A stretch of 64,000 nucleotides of DNA from Combretum micranthum (taxonomy: Eukaryota; Streptophyta; Magnoliopsida; Myrtales; Combretaceae): NCBI GenBank assembly GCA_024138025.1, contig JAMXBD010004295.1, positions 1-64,000 on the forward strand, written 5' to 3'. Position numbers and translations under genes: made by a program. Below, piece by piece: positions 47,950 to 60,560 of this stretch. How positions within the stretch are numbered: position 1 is the stretch's first letter; each line of letters begins with the position of its first letter. The notes under the pieces were generated by a model. That model had not been told where the DNA came from, made no database searches, and saw only the letters and a list, made by a program, of their open reading frames with translations.

Positions 47950-49700
47950 TGGAACCATATTTAGAAAAGTTGTTTTTCAACTTCAAAATGTGTATTTTTC
48001 ATTTAAAATGAAGGGCTTAGGGTATAGATAACATAAATGAGTGATTTTGATGAGTAAGTTTAGATCTATGAGTTTATAGTTTACTACCATGGGTTTCTTT
48101 TAGATCTATGTTCATATTAAGTATAGATCTTAGTTTTGAACTCAAACAAAATTGTGAAATTCGTATTTTGGCAAGACCCCTATTTAAAAACCACTTTCCA
48201 AGTGTCAAAATGTAATTTTTACTTAAGAAAATGAAAGCTTAATATATGTATATCATCAAGACTTCTTTTTACAAGAATCAAAGTGATTTTCAAAAGTTAT
48301 TTTCAAAATAAAAATCTTATTTTCGGATTTAGGTCAAGACATATTTTAAAAACATGTTTTCCAACTCAAAAATGAAGTTTTTATTCAAGAATGAAGGCTC
48401 TTAGGATAGGATATGTAAGGAATGGATTTTTATAAGTTTAGATAGATTTTATCAAAAGATATGTCCAAAAATAAATTTTGTAAATTCGGATCCCAACCAA
48501 GACCAATTTTGAAAACCTATTTTTCAACTTCAAAACAAGACTTTTATTAAAGAAATGGAAGCCTTAAGGTAGTTTGATTAGGAAATGGTTTTTGAAAGAC
48601 TAAATGAGTTTTACAAAGAAAACAAGCTCAAATGAATTTCTCAAAATTCGGATTTGAAAATAGCCACAATTTAAACACTATATTTCCAAATGCCAAAATG
48701 ATAATTTTGATAGGAAAATGGAAGTCCTAGGGTAATATATAATAAGACCAAGTTTTGATAAGGATAAAAGAAGTTTATCAAAATATAATCTAGAATAACA
48801 AATGGTTTCCAAGAATAGGTTAAACAATGTTTTCATTCTTTAAAATTTGTAAAATTCGTACTTAGGCAAACCACCTATTAAACACCTATTTCTAACCCCA
48901 AAATGAAGGTTTTTATTGAAATAATGAAGGTGATGGTTATATGGATCATCAAGGTTGAGTTTTGATAAAATAAAGTATGATTTTGCAAGAAGAAAGACTA
49001 TTTTTCTTAAGTCTAGTAAAATTCAAAGTTTTGCAAAGTAAAGGTTTTCAAAAAATTTTTGATATTATATGTATACATGTAGGTAGATCATCTCATAATC
49101 TTCATGACAATAGCTTGTAGGTAATACATATATGCATGATGCATTGTAGAAACAAAGTATGAAAATTGAGTTTATCCAAAATTTGTAAATTCGGATGATT
49201 TCCAAACCATGCCTTAAAAACCCATTTACCAACTCCAAAACTTGTGTTTTATATGAAAAATGAGGAGTTTAAGTCATAGGTATCATCAAGTAATGATTTT
49301 GATAAATTAAGATGGGATTTGCTAAGAAAAATATATAGAACAATGAGTAGAAATGAAGTAGGAAAAATTTGAGTTGTTGTCATTTTAGGAAATTCGTAAC
49401 AATGGAACAATGGCATGAAAACTCATATTTTCCAAACTCAAATTAGAAGTTTTATCAAAGAAATGAAGTCCTTAGTGGCTAGGCATGGTTGAGCCTTAAT
49501 TTTCTAAGTACCAAATGATTTTTACTTAAAGGAATCACTCAAAAAAATTTTTACAAAATTCGGATTTTGGAATCAACCCTACTTGAAAACATGTTTACAA
49601 AGTGTAAAATGGAAATTTTTATGTAGAAATGAAGGTCATAAGTAATATATATAATGAAGACTTAATTTTAACAAAAATAATTATATTTTCTTAAGTAATA
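47950..49700 (+). repeat. degenerate internal repeats of the family B LTR
   Basis: About eight to nine copies of a loose unit of roughly 150-200 bp. Each has AAAATTCGGAT, an AAAACC...TTTCCAA...CAAAATG segment, TTTTTAT...AAATGAAGGC, then ATATAATAAG-type sequence. The array is mirrored on the minus strand at about 51400-52600. Confidence 0.6.
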
Positions 49701-50200
49701 AATCCAAAACAAATGGAAATGATCAAAGTTAGAAAACTAGACTTTTCATAAGTAGTTGTTATTATGGTCTTGCAAAATAAAAAGTTAAAATTTCCTTTTA
49801 GCAAAAATCATCAAGATCATGCATACATTAAGCTCATCTCATGACATTCATGTTAGGAAATCACTCATATTGCATGTATAGCTAATTTATATAGTAGGAA
49901 CATTACAAACATTTAAAACTATTTTTCGGAATCGGAAACCGTTACTGATCAGATCTGATCCCTCTGTTTCGAGACCTAAATGTTTTCAAAACTTGAAAAT
50001 AATATTAGAATTAGATAGATCTTTCGAAGTAGATAGAAATCGATATATAATTTGCGAAATTCCGAGTTAAAATGACCAAGTTATGGCCGTTTTAAGTTGG
50101 AATTTCCGCTTAGGACGAGAATTACGAATTTGATAGTTCGTATAAAATCGTTTGGATTAGTTTGAGTTGAAATACTTATTAGAGTATTTCTCCTTTTTAG

Positions 50201-50270
50201 GTGATCCCGAATCCGACGATTCCCTACCACCGGATTGCTATTACTAAAAGACCGGTGATCCAATGGCTGA
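50201..50270 (+). other. putative leader mini-exon, plus family B LTR
   Basis: 70 nt between TTCTCCTTTTTAG and GTGAGT, beginning GTGATCCCGA. It is open in one frame here, but the two other family B copies have stops in that frame, so coding is unlikely. Confidence 0.45.
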
Positions 50271-50764
50271 GTGAGTTTTCTCTTTTTTGTTACCTTGTTT
50301 GTGCTTATAGTTAGTCGCATTAGAATTATAGGAACAAGATAAAAATCGATATGAATGGGGATGGGATATATGATGAGACTGTGATGAATGTATGCTAAAG
50401 AATACTAAAGCATATCGAAACCACGATTCGATTGGATAACTGCACTGTTCATATTATTTTGTTATGTGTGTGATTTGGTTGGTCACTCTAAAGAATGTAT
50501 GAATATTTTGACCTAAGCAAAAATTAAATTGGTCATGCATCGCATCGGACATATTGCATTGGTAGCATGCTACTCCTACGCAGGTCGATCAGTATGGTCC
50601 GAGGACTCGTTGGATGACGAACCCGGTATCAGAGCTCATTCAGGGTACTAAGGCGCATGTGGATGCATTCCTTGATGAGCCTAGCCGAGTCGAGTGCTAA
50701 GAGCCAGGGCTTGGGGACTAGATGCGGTCGTGTAGACTTCAATACCATTCCTAACCCAAGATAC

Positions 50765-50812
50765 GGAGGGCGTAAATCCGTTCTATGTGTGGGTTCCGGA
50801 TACCCATGCATA
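50765..50812 (+). other. GTAAATCC motif plus hairpin, plus family B LTR
   Basis: GGAGGGCGTAAATCC then stem TATGTGTGG (50784-50792) with CCATGCATA (50804-50812). Nine pairs include two G-U, around the 11 nt loop GTTCCGGATAC; two further pairs can form inside the loop. Confidence 0.5.
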
Positions 50813-53800
50813 ATTGTTGCTCATGTTTTGTTCATGCATAGCATATGATTGATTATAACTTGCTTGTTATGGTGCGGAATTAAGGGAATTCTCACTAAGC
50901 TAGTGTAGCTTATACCCTAATAGTTGTTTAAATGAACAGGTTATCTCAAGAATGCTAAGTGGGGACCGAGATAGTTGAAGCCGAGAATGACTTCGGGATT
51001 TCGGCAATGAATAAGAATGTTTGGAGTTATCAACTAGTTTTATGATTTGCCTTGTAATAGTTTTATGTAGAGAAGTCTTTGGATGAATGTAATTGAAGTA
51101 TATTATGTTTTGGTATTTGGAGCATAGTAAATTGAATTTCCTTTACACTGTTACTTAAGTTATATCAACATGAAATGCATCATTCTGATGTCTCCTCCAT
51201 GTGTTAGACGCCTTGTATATAGTATGGAAGCCTTCGCGTGACATGGGTGGTCATCCTTAGGCTTTAATATTGTGTACGGCGAACTGTCACGTTTAGGGTG
51301 CCCTTCGGGGCGTGACATATACCTACAAGCTATTGTTATGAAGGTTATGAGATGATCTATCTATATGTATACATATAGTACCAAGAATTCTTTTTTTTTT
51401 AAAAAAAAAAAACTTTTACTTTGCAGAACTTTGGATTTTACTAGACTTAAGAAAAATAGTTTTTCTTCTTGTAAAATCATATTTGCTTTTATCAAAACTC
51501 AACCTTGACGACCTATATAACCATCATATTCATTATTTCAATAAAAACCTTCATTTTGGGGGTTAAAAATAGATGTTTATATAGGTGGTTTGCCTAAGTA
51601 CGAATTTTACAAAATTTTAAAAATGAAAACATTGTTTAACTTATTCTTGAAAAACCATTTGTTGTTCTAAGATTATATTTTGATAAACTCCCTTATCTTT
51701 GTCAAAACTTGGTCTTTGTTATATATACTTCCTAGGACTTCCATTTTCCTATTAAAATTATCATTTTGGTATTTGGAAATAGGAGTTTAAATGGTAGCTA
51801 TTTTCAAATTCGAATTTTGAAATATTCATTTGAGTTTGTTTTCTTCGTAAAACTCATTTAGTCTTTCAAAAACCATTTCTTAATCAAACCTACCCCTTAA
51901 GGCTTCCATTTCTTTAATAAAAATCTTGTTTTGGAGTTGCAAAATGGGTTTTCAAAATTGGTCTTGTTGATATCCGAATTTCAAAATTTATTTTTGGACA
52001 TATCTTTTAATAAAATCTATCTAAACTTATGAAAATCCATTTCTTACATATCCACGTTAAGAGCCTTCTATCTTGAATAAAAACTTTATTTTTAAGTTGG
52101 AAAACATGTTTTTAAACTATGCCTTAGCCTAAATCCAAAAATAGAGTTTTGTTATGAGAAATAATATTTGAAAATCATCTTTGAATATGTAAAATGAAGT
52201 CTTGATGATATATATACATTAAGCCTTCATTATCTCAAGTAAAAATTCTATTTTGACACTTGGAAAGTGATTTTTAAAAATGGGTCTTGCCTAGATACGA
52301 ATTTCACCATTTTTTTTGTTTAAGTTCAAAACCAAAATCTACACTTTCTATGAACATAAATATAAAAGAAATCTATAATAGTAAACTATAAACTCATAGA
52401 TCTAAACTTTACTCATCAAAATCATTCATTCATGTTATCTATTCCCTAAGCCCTTCATTTTAAATGAAAAATACACATTTTGAAGTTGAAAAATAACTTT
52501 TCTAAATATGGTTCCTTTTTTATCCGAATTTTCAAAAATGATTTTTGTTGAAAATAAATTAAATCTTGAGCTTTCTAAAACTTTTCTACTATCATCATGC
52601 TACTACAAGTTATTTATGAACATAAAACAAAAGTCTAATGCATTTGAACTCAAAACAACTAGATCTAGTTTACTATACTAGTTATAAATGTATAAACATT
52701 ATGATGATTATGTGAATGATGAGTATATACACAAATCATTAGCAATAACAACATATCTTGAGAATAAAACAAAATAATAGCAAAATAACTCAAATAACAT
52801 GATCTACAACATAAACATAATCAAAATTACAAAAAAAATTAGATCTACAAAATATAACTACTTTTAGTAAGAAAATAATAATAATACAAGAGAATAATCA
52901 TGGAGAAGAGGAGTGTTTCATTATGGCATCATCATCCTTAGCTTTTTAAGCTTATGAAGGTCATTTGATGCATGAAACTCTCACTATACCTTACCTATAT
53001 CATCTATGGAAGCTTAAGAAGAAGGTATACTTAGATAATCTTCAAGAATAGAGTGTGGAAGTGATTTTTTTAGATGGGGGCAGCTTGTGTTCTCTTGCAA
53101 GAACAAAGGAAAGAGAGTAAATGAGGTAGGGTTTGTAAAGAGAGAAAGTGTATAAATAAAAGGCATTAAATAGAGAGAGAAATGCATTAAATGATTGTGA
53201 AATAAATGGGAAAAGAAAAATAAAACAAGGGGTAGAAATGGGGAGAGGTTTCACGTGAATTGCAAGAGGAGAAAGAGAGAGGGAGTTAATTTGTAACTTA
53301 AATTTTTGAAAGTGTAACTTGTGTCATTTAATGTGCTAACTAAATGGGACTTTAAATCATTAAATAAATTATTAAAATTAAAGAAAAGTGGTTGTTTTGG
53401 GAGAGTATGGTCAACTGTCCAAGCATGGGAATGGAGTGTAAAAAGAGAGAAAGAAAACTTGAATAATGTGTAGAAGTGACAAATGAAGTGTACTTGAATA
53501 TGGGTTGAAAAAGTACTTTTTATTGAGAAAATATATAAAATAAAATTAAGAAAAATATTTTTAAAGGAGTGGCAGAAATTTTTATAAATAAAATTAAATA
53601 ATTAATTGAATTATTTTAGTATTTCAATAAATATGTTACCGGTATAATCAAAATATGCGAATATGAGCTATAATTGATATTTTTATAACTCGAAAAATTC
53701 TAAAAATTTATTTTATGAAAATAAAAATATTTTTAAAATATTTTATAATTATCAAATTAATTTATTTTATTTTTAGTATCGGGTCTTAAACAGAAACTGA

Positions 53801-54713
53801 TCTCGTAAAAACCCGAAACTAACTAAATTTTAGAAAAACGGAAATTTCTATGATATATAAAATATTTTTCTAAAAATATAACGGTTTACAAGAATAATAA
53901 AAATTTGTAATGAATAGTGCTAAAAGACTAGTTAATTATCGATAGTAATAAAAAACGAATGTAATTGAAAATAAGGCATTTCTAGTTATCGAAAAATTAT
54001 AAAACTGATATTTTAGAAATCCTTATGAAAATACGAGTCTAACGGTATTAATAGTACATTTTTGATATCTCGAGCCCCAGGTCACGCTTTTCAAAGTCTG
54101 TATCCGAACGGGTTCAAAATAGGTAAAAAATTTACCAATCTGATATTTTTAAGCGACCTTATATTACTACGAGTTATTCTACACACTCTAACTACACCTC
54201 CGCCTCTAGGGTTAAAAACGCGAGATTGCCGGACTTAAACTACTATATTCCACATAGGGTTTCCAGGTGATTCTCTGGTTTAGATCTTTGCCAATTTGGA
54301 AACTGATATTTTATGTTTATACAACATATTTAATTTAAGAAATTTATTTTAAATTTTATTTTGTAAGTACTTAATATCTCTTAACGTTTTCGGAATTATT
54401 GAATTGGGTTTTATTTCCGAAGGTTAATCATTATTACTTTATAATAATTTGTTTTTGGACTCTATATTATCCGATTTTATAAGTCAGAGTTACGTATAGA
54501 ATTTGTCGTACGTAGTGGTTTTGAATTTAAAGACTGTTGAGTTTTTATTTTAATTTTAAGGATTCTTATTTTTCTCAAGATTAAAAAATTTCTGGATTCG
54601 TTCATGATTTAGGACTAGTCAAAGTTCGGTTTTAATTTGGAGTGATTTTTAGGATTTATTTTTTAAGTTCATTTTGGAATTATTTACTGAAATTTTCCGG
54701 GGCTTACAATAAC

Positions 54714-55172
54714 TTTTCAATCTTAGGTAAATCTTCATCTAAATTCCACGAAACTTGACCCAATTCTTCCTTTAAGCTCAAATAATATGTCAAAGACCTA
54801 AAATAAAAAATCAAACAAATCAAGTTCCAATTGCATGGAATTATTCTTTAAATACATCAAACTAATCCCAAAATATCCTTTTTAACCAAGGGTTATTTTC
54901 ACTTATCAAGATCCCTCAAGCAACCACATCAAGCTCATAATGCCTCATGTAAATCTACATCCTTCAAACTTATTAGTCTAATAATTAGGATAGGATGCTA
55001 AAAATTATACTTGATTACTTAACTATGGAGATTTTTTCTTTATGAGTAAAGAATAAAACCCATAAAAATATAGCCCAACAAGGATTGGTTAACCTAAGTA
55101 ACATAACTAATATTAACTTATATAATTAACTAGACAAGTTGGCTAAATAAAACTAATGACATGGAAACCTAG
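54714..55172. other. AT-rich DNA between LTRs
   Basis: No gene or known repeat recognised; it is the DNA into which the family B solo LTR inserted. Confidence 0.5.
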
Positions 55173-57200
55173 TGTCACGCCCTAAATTGGGTCAAGGTGC
55201 GTCTAGCTCACCACACATAAAAGCTTAGGCATTATACACTAAGGCTAACCTAAACTATAGTTTATCGTGATCGTTGTGAACCAATTTTAGATTTTGAAAT
55301 CATTAAACTATATACTAGAAACAACTGAATTTACAGTGGAAAAAGTAAAAATTTATAAAAGATTTTCAAATGACTACTCTCATGAGTAAACCAACATTTA
55401 AAAATAAGTACCATACCATCAGGTATCTAATGACATAATAGTATACAAGGTCTAACAAATCAAATACAACAATGGGCTCATAGAAACTCCTCATCAAAAT
55501 ATAAGTTTGAAAAGAATGATCAAATCTTAGGTACAACAAAATAAGTCTAGTGATCCTAGTCACTCCACTCATTAATAGGCTCCTTTAGAGTCATCTCATA
55601 CTTGAGATAACAATACATCTAAATCATCACTTGAAAAAGCAAGGAATGAGGCCGAACACAGTGAGACAGCAACAAAAGTACACATAAGATAAGAACATGC
55701 ACTTGTTCTAATGCAAATGCAACAACCAATAATTTATATCCTTAAATTAAAGAGTAGCAAAACAACAGTACAACACTCACTTCGGCAGCACGCTAGAACC
55801 TAGGGAATCCTAAATACCAACAACTACTCAAGGGGTTGATACAAGTAAGCTGAATACCTATATCTCCTACCTCTATAAGTAGTAGTCTTATCTACAGGTC
55901 ACAGTCATTATACACCTTTACCTATCTCAATCTATAATACATATCTCAATTGGTCCCATAAATGTCAACCATACTATACTACTTCTCTCTTATCCATGTA
56001 GACATTATTCCATTGTCGTTTCCTCTATCAGCTTCCCATCGAGTTACCCATGATGACTTAAGCGTCTAACTACCGTGCTAGCTCTACTTAATAAGGTTGT
56101 CGTCTCTAGAACCAGGTCTTAAAAGTGGCCATGAACAAGCAACAATCAATTGTTAAGGTCGTCTTTATGTACTAATTCATTTAAGATGTCTATCCTAACA
56201 TGTAACATACAAGTCACTACATATCTAGTATATAGTCTATACTCTAAATAAGATCAAACAATGGGCTTATAGTGCGAAAATGTATCTATTTAATAAAGAT
56301 TATCCATATCAAAACTAAGTATAACTCAAATTTTAATCTCATTCATTTAGCCATTGAAGATAAGGTCGATACTGGTTCGATTTAGCAAGTTAAAGTTTAT
56401 TCTTACTAGTTTTACAAAATTTCTAAAATTTAATATATATTTACTTAGTATAATTAATAGAAATTCAACATAAATCACATATTTCCATATTTAATATTAT
56501 AGTTATTGTTTTTAGATTTTATTTTTAATCTTAATTACTAATTATCAATTTAGACTCACAAATACATGTATTAAAATATATGATTAATTCGATATACATA
56601 TATAGACATATTTATCAATTTCCTAGTAGCATATATCAATATAAATCAACTGACATATATAATTTATCAAAACATATTAAATAACATAATATATCATATT
56701 CATATGCTCTTATACATATTACACATCAATGTTTATCAATTGCATTTCATCAAACATAGCATATGCATATATATATATCCGGCTAAAATTTATATTTAAT
56801 ATATATTATATTTATTTCATGATTCTATTCTAAATAAGTACATAAGAATAATTTCTATATTCATATGTAAAATTTGGTATGCTCTAATGTGTGTGTGTGT
56901 GTGTGTGTCTAATAATCTATACAAGGCAACAATCTCTATCACACACACACATGGATACTTTTATATTTTCAATTTTACATCTATATATGTATCAAATCCT
57001 AATAAAAGTTTATTTTACTAATTTATAAGTCCAAATTTTATAATTTAGTCTAAACTTATATTTACACCATTGTAACATATTCCTTGTTTAAATTAATTAA
57101 TTGAATTATGATTAATCAAAATATACTCACAAGCTTGAGAATAGACATGTTACTATTTAACATATATATTATTTTCTTTTATTATTATTTATATATTTGC
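55173..57200 (-). mobile_element. probable LTR remnant (right limit unknown)
   Basis: On the minus strand it ends in GGGCGTGACA like the other giant LTRs. A GTGAGT lies near 55773 (minus strand) in a plausible place. I could not find its start, target duplication or the shared hairpin, so the identity and the right border are tentative. A TG/AC dinucleotide pair lies at 56888-56951. Confidence 0.35.
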
Positions 57201-58732
57201 ACGGTGTTCATGCTGTAGATTATTCATGTGACCATACCCGCATGCAACACCACACCCTATGACTAAGGCCGTGTTCAAGTCATTATGAAGAAAAATAAAT
57301 CTCTAAGGAGATAATGGCCAAAATCATGGCCATGTTATGGCTATCATGACTGTGATTGCACTCGTGACTCATCATTTTTCACATTTTATCATTGTTTTTC
57401 TATTGGTTCAAATGCTATATGACCGATTCAGGTGGTTGTTATACCGATTCCAAGACTTAAACAAACTATTTTAGTTAACTAAAAAGTTTTGAAAATTGAT
57501 TTAAATCTAAACAAAGCAAAATAGTTTTTTTTTTTTTTTAATTAGTGAAAAATCGATCGTGTCCTACTTTAGTTAATTTTTGGAAACTTACCTATTTAAC
57601 TTGATCAAATTAATATTAATCTAGCATAAATTATATATTCTATAAGATACAGATAAATAATCTATAATGAAGGGTATATATGTAACAAAATGTTGTTAAG
57701 AGGGTAATTTTGTCCTTGAAAAGATGATTTTGGACCTGCGAAGGTTTCGTGCGAATGAACAAAAAAATTTGGCTTAGGTCGACATCTAAGCTACCAACTT
57801 TGAATCCTAAGCCGCTGGCTTAAATACATTGGACGGCTGCCTAAGCTTCGACGTTGAAGTTTCAAAATTTTGCAAGGGAAATTGAAATTACACCGACAAG
57901 ATGGCCGTCAGCGTATCAGGAAAGGCTGCCGATGTACTAGCGGGCATACAGTGGCATTTTTCCTAAGCTAGGGTTGCATTTTTCCAAAGCTAATCCCCTC
58001 TATAAATAGATCCTAGACCCCATGAATTTGTCACAATTCTTCCTTAGGTAAAATTAAGGCACGTGGGTTTAATCTTAGTCTTTTTCAATTCTTTTCTTTA
58101 GTTAGATTAGTCTACTCCTAGTTTTATATACGTTTGAAGGAGATTTAGGAGTGAAACCCCAAATCAGATTTGAAGGATTTCGATTTCAAATCAAAGTAAA
58201 GGTAAGATTTGTATCCTAGTCCTGTGATATTTAGGATTGATGGATTATAAGAAAGTGATTATAGTGATAGTATATTATTGATGACATGAAAATTGCTTGA
58301 ACGAATTAAGGTTTCCATTACGAACAGAATCTGCGAGATCTAAGTAAGTATGAATTCGTTCTTCATCTGTGGATTTAAAGTTATGAACTTTCATAGTTGA
58401 ATTGCTCATAGAGGATTCTATATTTATGTGTGTATGTGTGTGAAGGGAATTTGTGGAGATTCATTAAGAACCTTGGAGAATTTGTGAAAAAGGGTTTCTA
58501 TGAAGTGCAAACGGGATAACAGGTGTGTTGATCTTCGATTAAATTCATGGAATTAGGGTTTGGGTTTGAAAGTTGTTATTACAATTAAAATTGATTGCAA
58601 TATATATATATTATATATATTGTTAAACAAGAGTATTGTGAGATTAGGGTTTCTACTCTATTAATAGCAACTATTCGAGAGATTTGGATTAAAAGCAAAT
58701 CTAAATACGACCTTACCATGTTTGTCACGCCT
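57200..58732 (+). other. LTR-like promoter remnant
   Basis: TATAAATAG near 57992 follows a cluster of GGCTG/GCCG words (about 57776-57960). Some 50 bases on comes CTTAG|GTAA (58047/58048), the same pattern as the leaders of families A and C. It is cut at 58733 by the minus-strand Tekay LTR. Its boundaries are not visible. Confidence 0.35.
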
Positions 58733-59173
58733 CAAGGGTACCCTAGTAGTAATAAACAAGTTACACTTGAATATTATCACTAGATTACCTTCAGGGAATG
58801 ACAGGTTTTCAAAATAACGGGATCTTTTAAGTTGCTTGATAAAAAATAACAAATATATGAGAGAAATGATTTAGTGAATAACCATTACAAACTATTACAA
58901 ACCAGATATCTCTGTTGAAGTATACAACTAAATATTCTACTCTAATAGTACATAACCATCAAACTAAAATAGATCTGTAGACTTCTAGCTTCAAAGCCCT
59001 TACCGGAGCCATATTCCTGGATGTAACTAACCAGGGACGTAATGTGAACCTGAAAAGACTGTAGGAGTATGAGCGAAACCACAGCTCAGTGAATAATCAG
59101 ACATACCATACATCACACAAGTCATTAACCAATCATATGCAATGCAATCACTCAACCGTATGCCCAGATACAA

Positions 59174-59219
59174 GTTTGGATGGTCTAGAATCCAAACAGG
59201 AAAAAGATTTACGCCCTCT
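59174..59219 (-). other. GTAAATC motif plus hairpin, Tekay LTR
   Basis: On the minus strand AGAGGGCGTAAATCT is followed by a perfect 8 bp stem, GTTTGGAT with ATCCAAAC, around an 8 nt loop. Stem and loop bases are unrelated to families A-C, but the place and the preceding motif are the same. Confidence 0.45.
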
Positions 59220-59807
59220 TTTTAATGGGTTGAAGAACAAAAACTCAATGACCCACCTGCCCAGGAGAGACTAAGTACACAGGAGAATCAACGATTTCTC
59301 GTTTTAATGTTATCACTTTGAATATAGTGGCTTCCACAAACCATCTCCTGCAATCCCCTTAGAAACTCCCTAAGTATTAATCATTTCAAAGCGATTCTAC
59401 GGGCGACGTTCTTCGGTGCCTTTTAGTTCCTCATAGGACCGCCAGACTAAAGAGAACCTTGGAAGACTCACACATTGGATCAACCAAGCAAAAACAGAGA
59501 TCCGAAATATTAATACGTAGCAGGCGGTCACAACCATATATGCAATAATGCAATTCGTGTAATGCATGTCCATATTATTTGTTAAGTCAAAAAGTCTTAA
59601 TCAATTTCGAGGTGACCATATATTACACACAATTAACATTATACTATTGCACAACACCAACCATTGTGTTATCGCTTGTATAAAGATATTTTAGCAATCA
59701 TACAATTATATCATATCAATCTTTCAACAAACACTCATTTGTTTATCTTGCATTACATATTCAACTATTTACAATCACAACCAGTACAATATGACTGAAT
59801 TACTCAC

Positions 59808-59868
59808 CTGCTCACACCGACTCAGTCGTAGTAGTCTACTGGTAGATCTTCTAATGAGTCAAATTCAC
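59808..59868 (-). other. putative leader mini-exon, Tekay LTR
   Basis: 61 nt; on the minus strand TTTTAAATAG precedes GTGAATTTG and GTGAGT follows. Confidence 0.42.
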
Positions 59869-60276
59869 CTATTTAAAACAAATTATTCATTAATATCATC
59901 TAGCTAAATTCCTACATGTGCCTTGTCCTAGATTCGATATTAATACTTAGTTTGTCGGGTTTTTCCTATTTTTATCTCACATAATGTTTAGTTATTTTTA
60001 GAAGTCACATGCTCAAGAAATTAACTTATTTCAATTTCCATTCTTATATACATTATCTTGTTAAAACAAATATTAGACTAATAATACTTCATTTAATTCT
60101 AAATATTTTCTTAATTCTAGGGTTTCCAAAAGTTAATAGATAAAAATTCTAATTAGACTTATTTGTATTAAAGTCATTATCTAGTACATATTTATATAAC
60201 AAACATATATACATACTTAGTAGGTATTATATATATATTCGGTTTAGGTCAGAAAGGCTTTCGTTGCAAAATTTTA

Positions 60277-60560
60277 GCTGTAAGCCGGCTCAACGCCGCC
60301 GGCCTAAATCCCCAGGTGCCGGTGTAAAATCATTTTAAAGAAGAAATTTACTTATCGAAAGCACCGGTGTTGAAAGCTGCCGGCTTACAACGTACGCCGG
60401 CCCTACGCCGCCGGCGTAGATCTCCAGGTAGCCGGCTTGCATCGTATTTTACGTGAAAATTATTTTACATAGCCTCTGTTTGAGTGTAAGCCGTCTATAC
60501 GCCGCCGGCCTATCTATGTAAGCCGCCGACGTACATCGTTTACACTGCCGGCCTTGAGGC
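60277..60560 (-). repeat. GC-rich GCCGGC repeat cluster in the Tekay LTR
   Basis: Degenerate units containing AAGCCGGC, TACGCCGCCGGC and TCCCCAGGTGCCGG-type words repeat about five times in an otherwise AT-rich LTR. They are dense in CG and CNG sites and in GCCGGC palindromes. The cluster sits upstream of the likely TATA on the minus strand. Confidence 0.7.

Larger units (their letters stand above)
45794..51317 (+). mobile_element. plus-strand solo LTR of family B (5524 bp)
   Basis: Starts TGTAAGCCCCGG and ends CGGGGCGTGACA, with no primer site or polypurine tract. It lies inside a minus-strand copy of the same family. The interrupted copy reads across it, with TATTA on the left (45789-45793) and TATA on the right, a target duplication with one base lost. 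At 5.5 kb it is exceptionally long for an LTR. Repeated A/T-rich units with AAATTCGGAT words fill 47950-49700. No gene; the 166-codon frame at 46865 is low-complexity. Confidence 0.94.
43816..54708 (-). mobile_element. minus-strand solo LTR of family B, split by a second family B LTR
   Basis: The outer pieces 43816-45793 and 51318-54708 together make one LTR of about 5.4 kb on the minus strand. It runs from TGTAAGCCCC (ending at 54708) to GGGGCATGACA (ending at 43816). Perfect ATAAC duplications flank it (43811-43815 and 54709-54713), and no primer site or polypurine tract is present, so it is a solo LTR. Its interior carries a plus-strand LTR of the same family, making two long inverted pairs. 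Confidence 0.93.

Noticed and set aside
56888..56951. TG repeat followed by AC repeat as a functional hairpin
   Set aside because: The two dinucleotide runs could pair, but such microsatellites are common and nothing else supports a role.
60277..60560. CpG-island promoter of a host gene
   Set aside because: It lies inside an LTR with clear borders and next to pol; no host exon follows on either strand.
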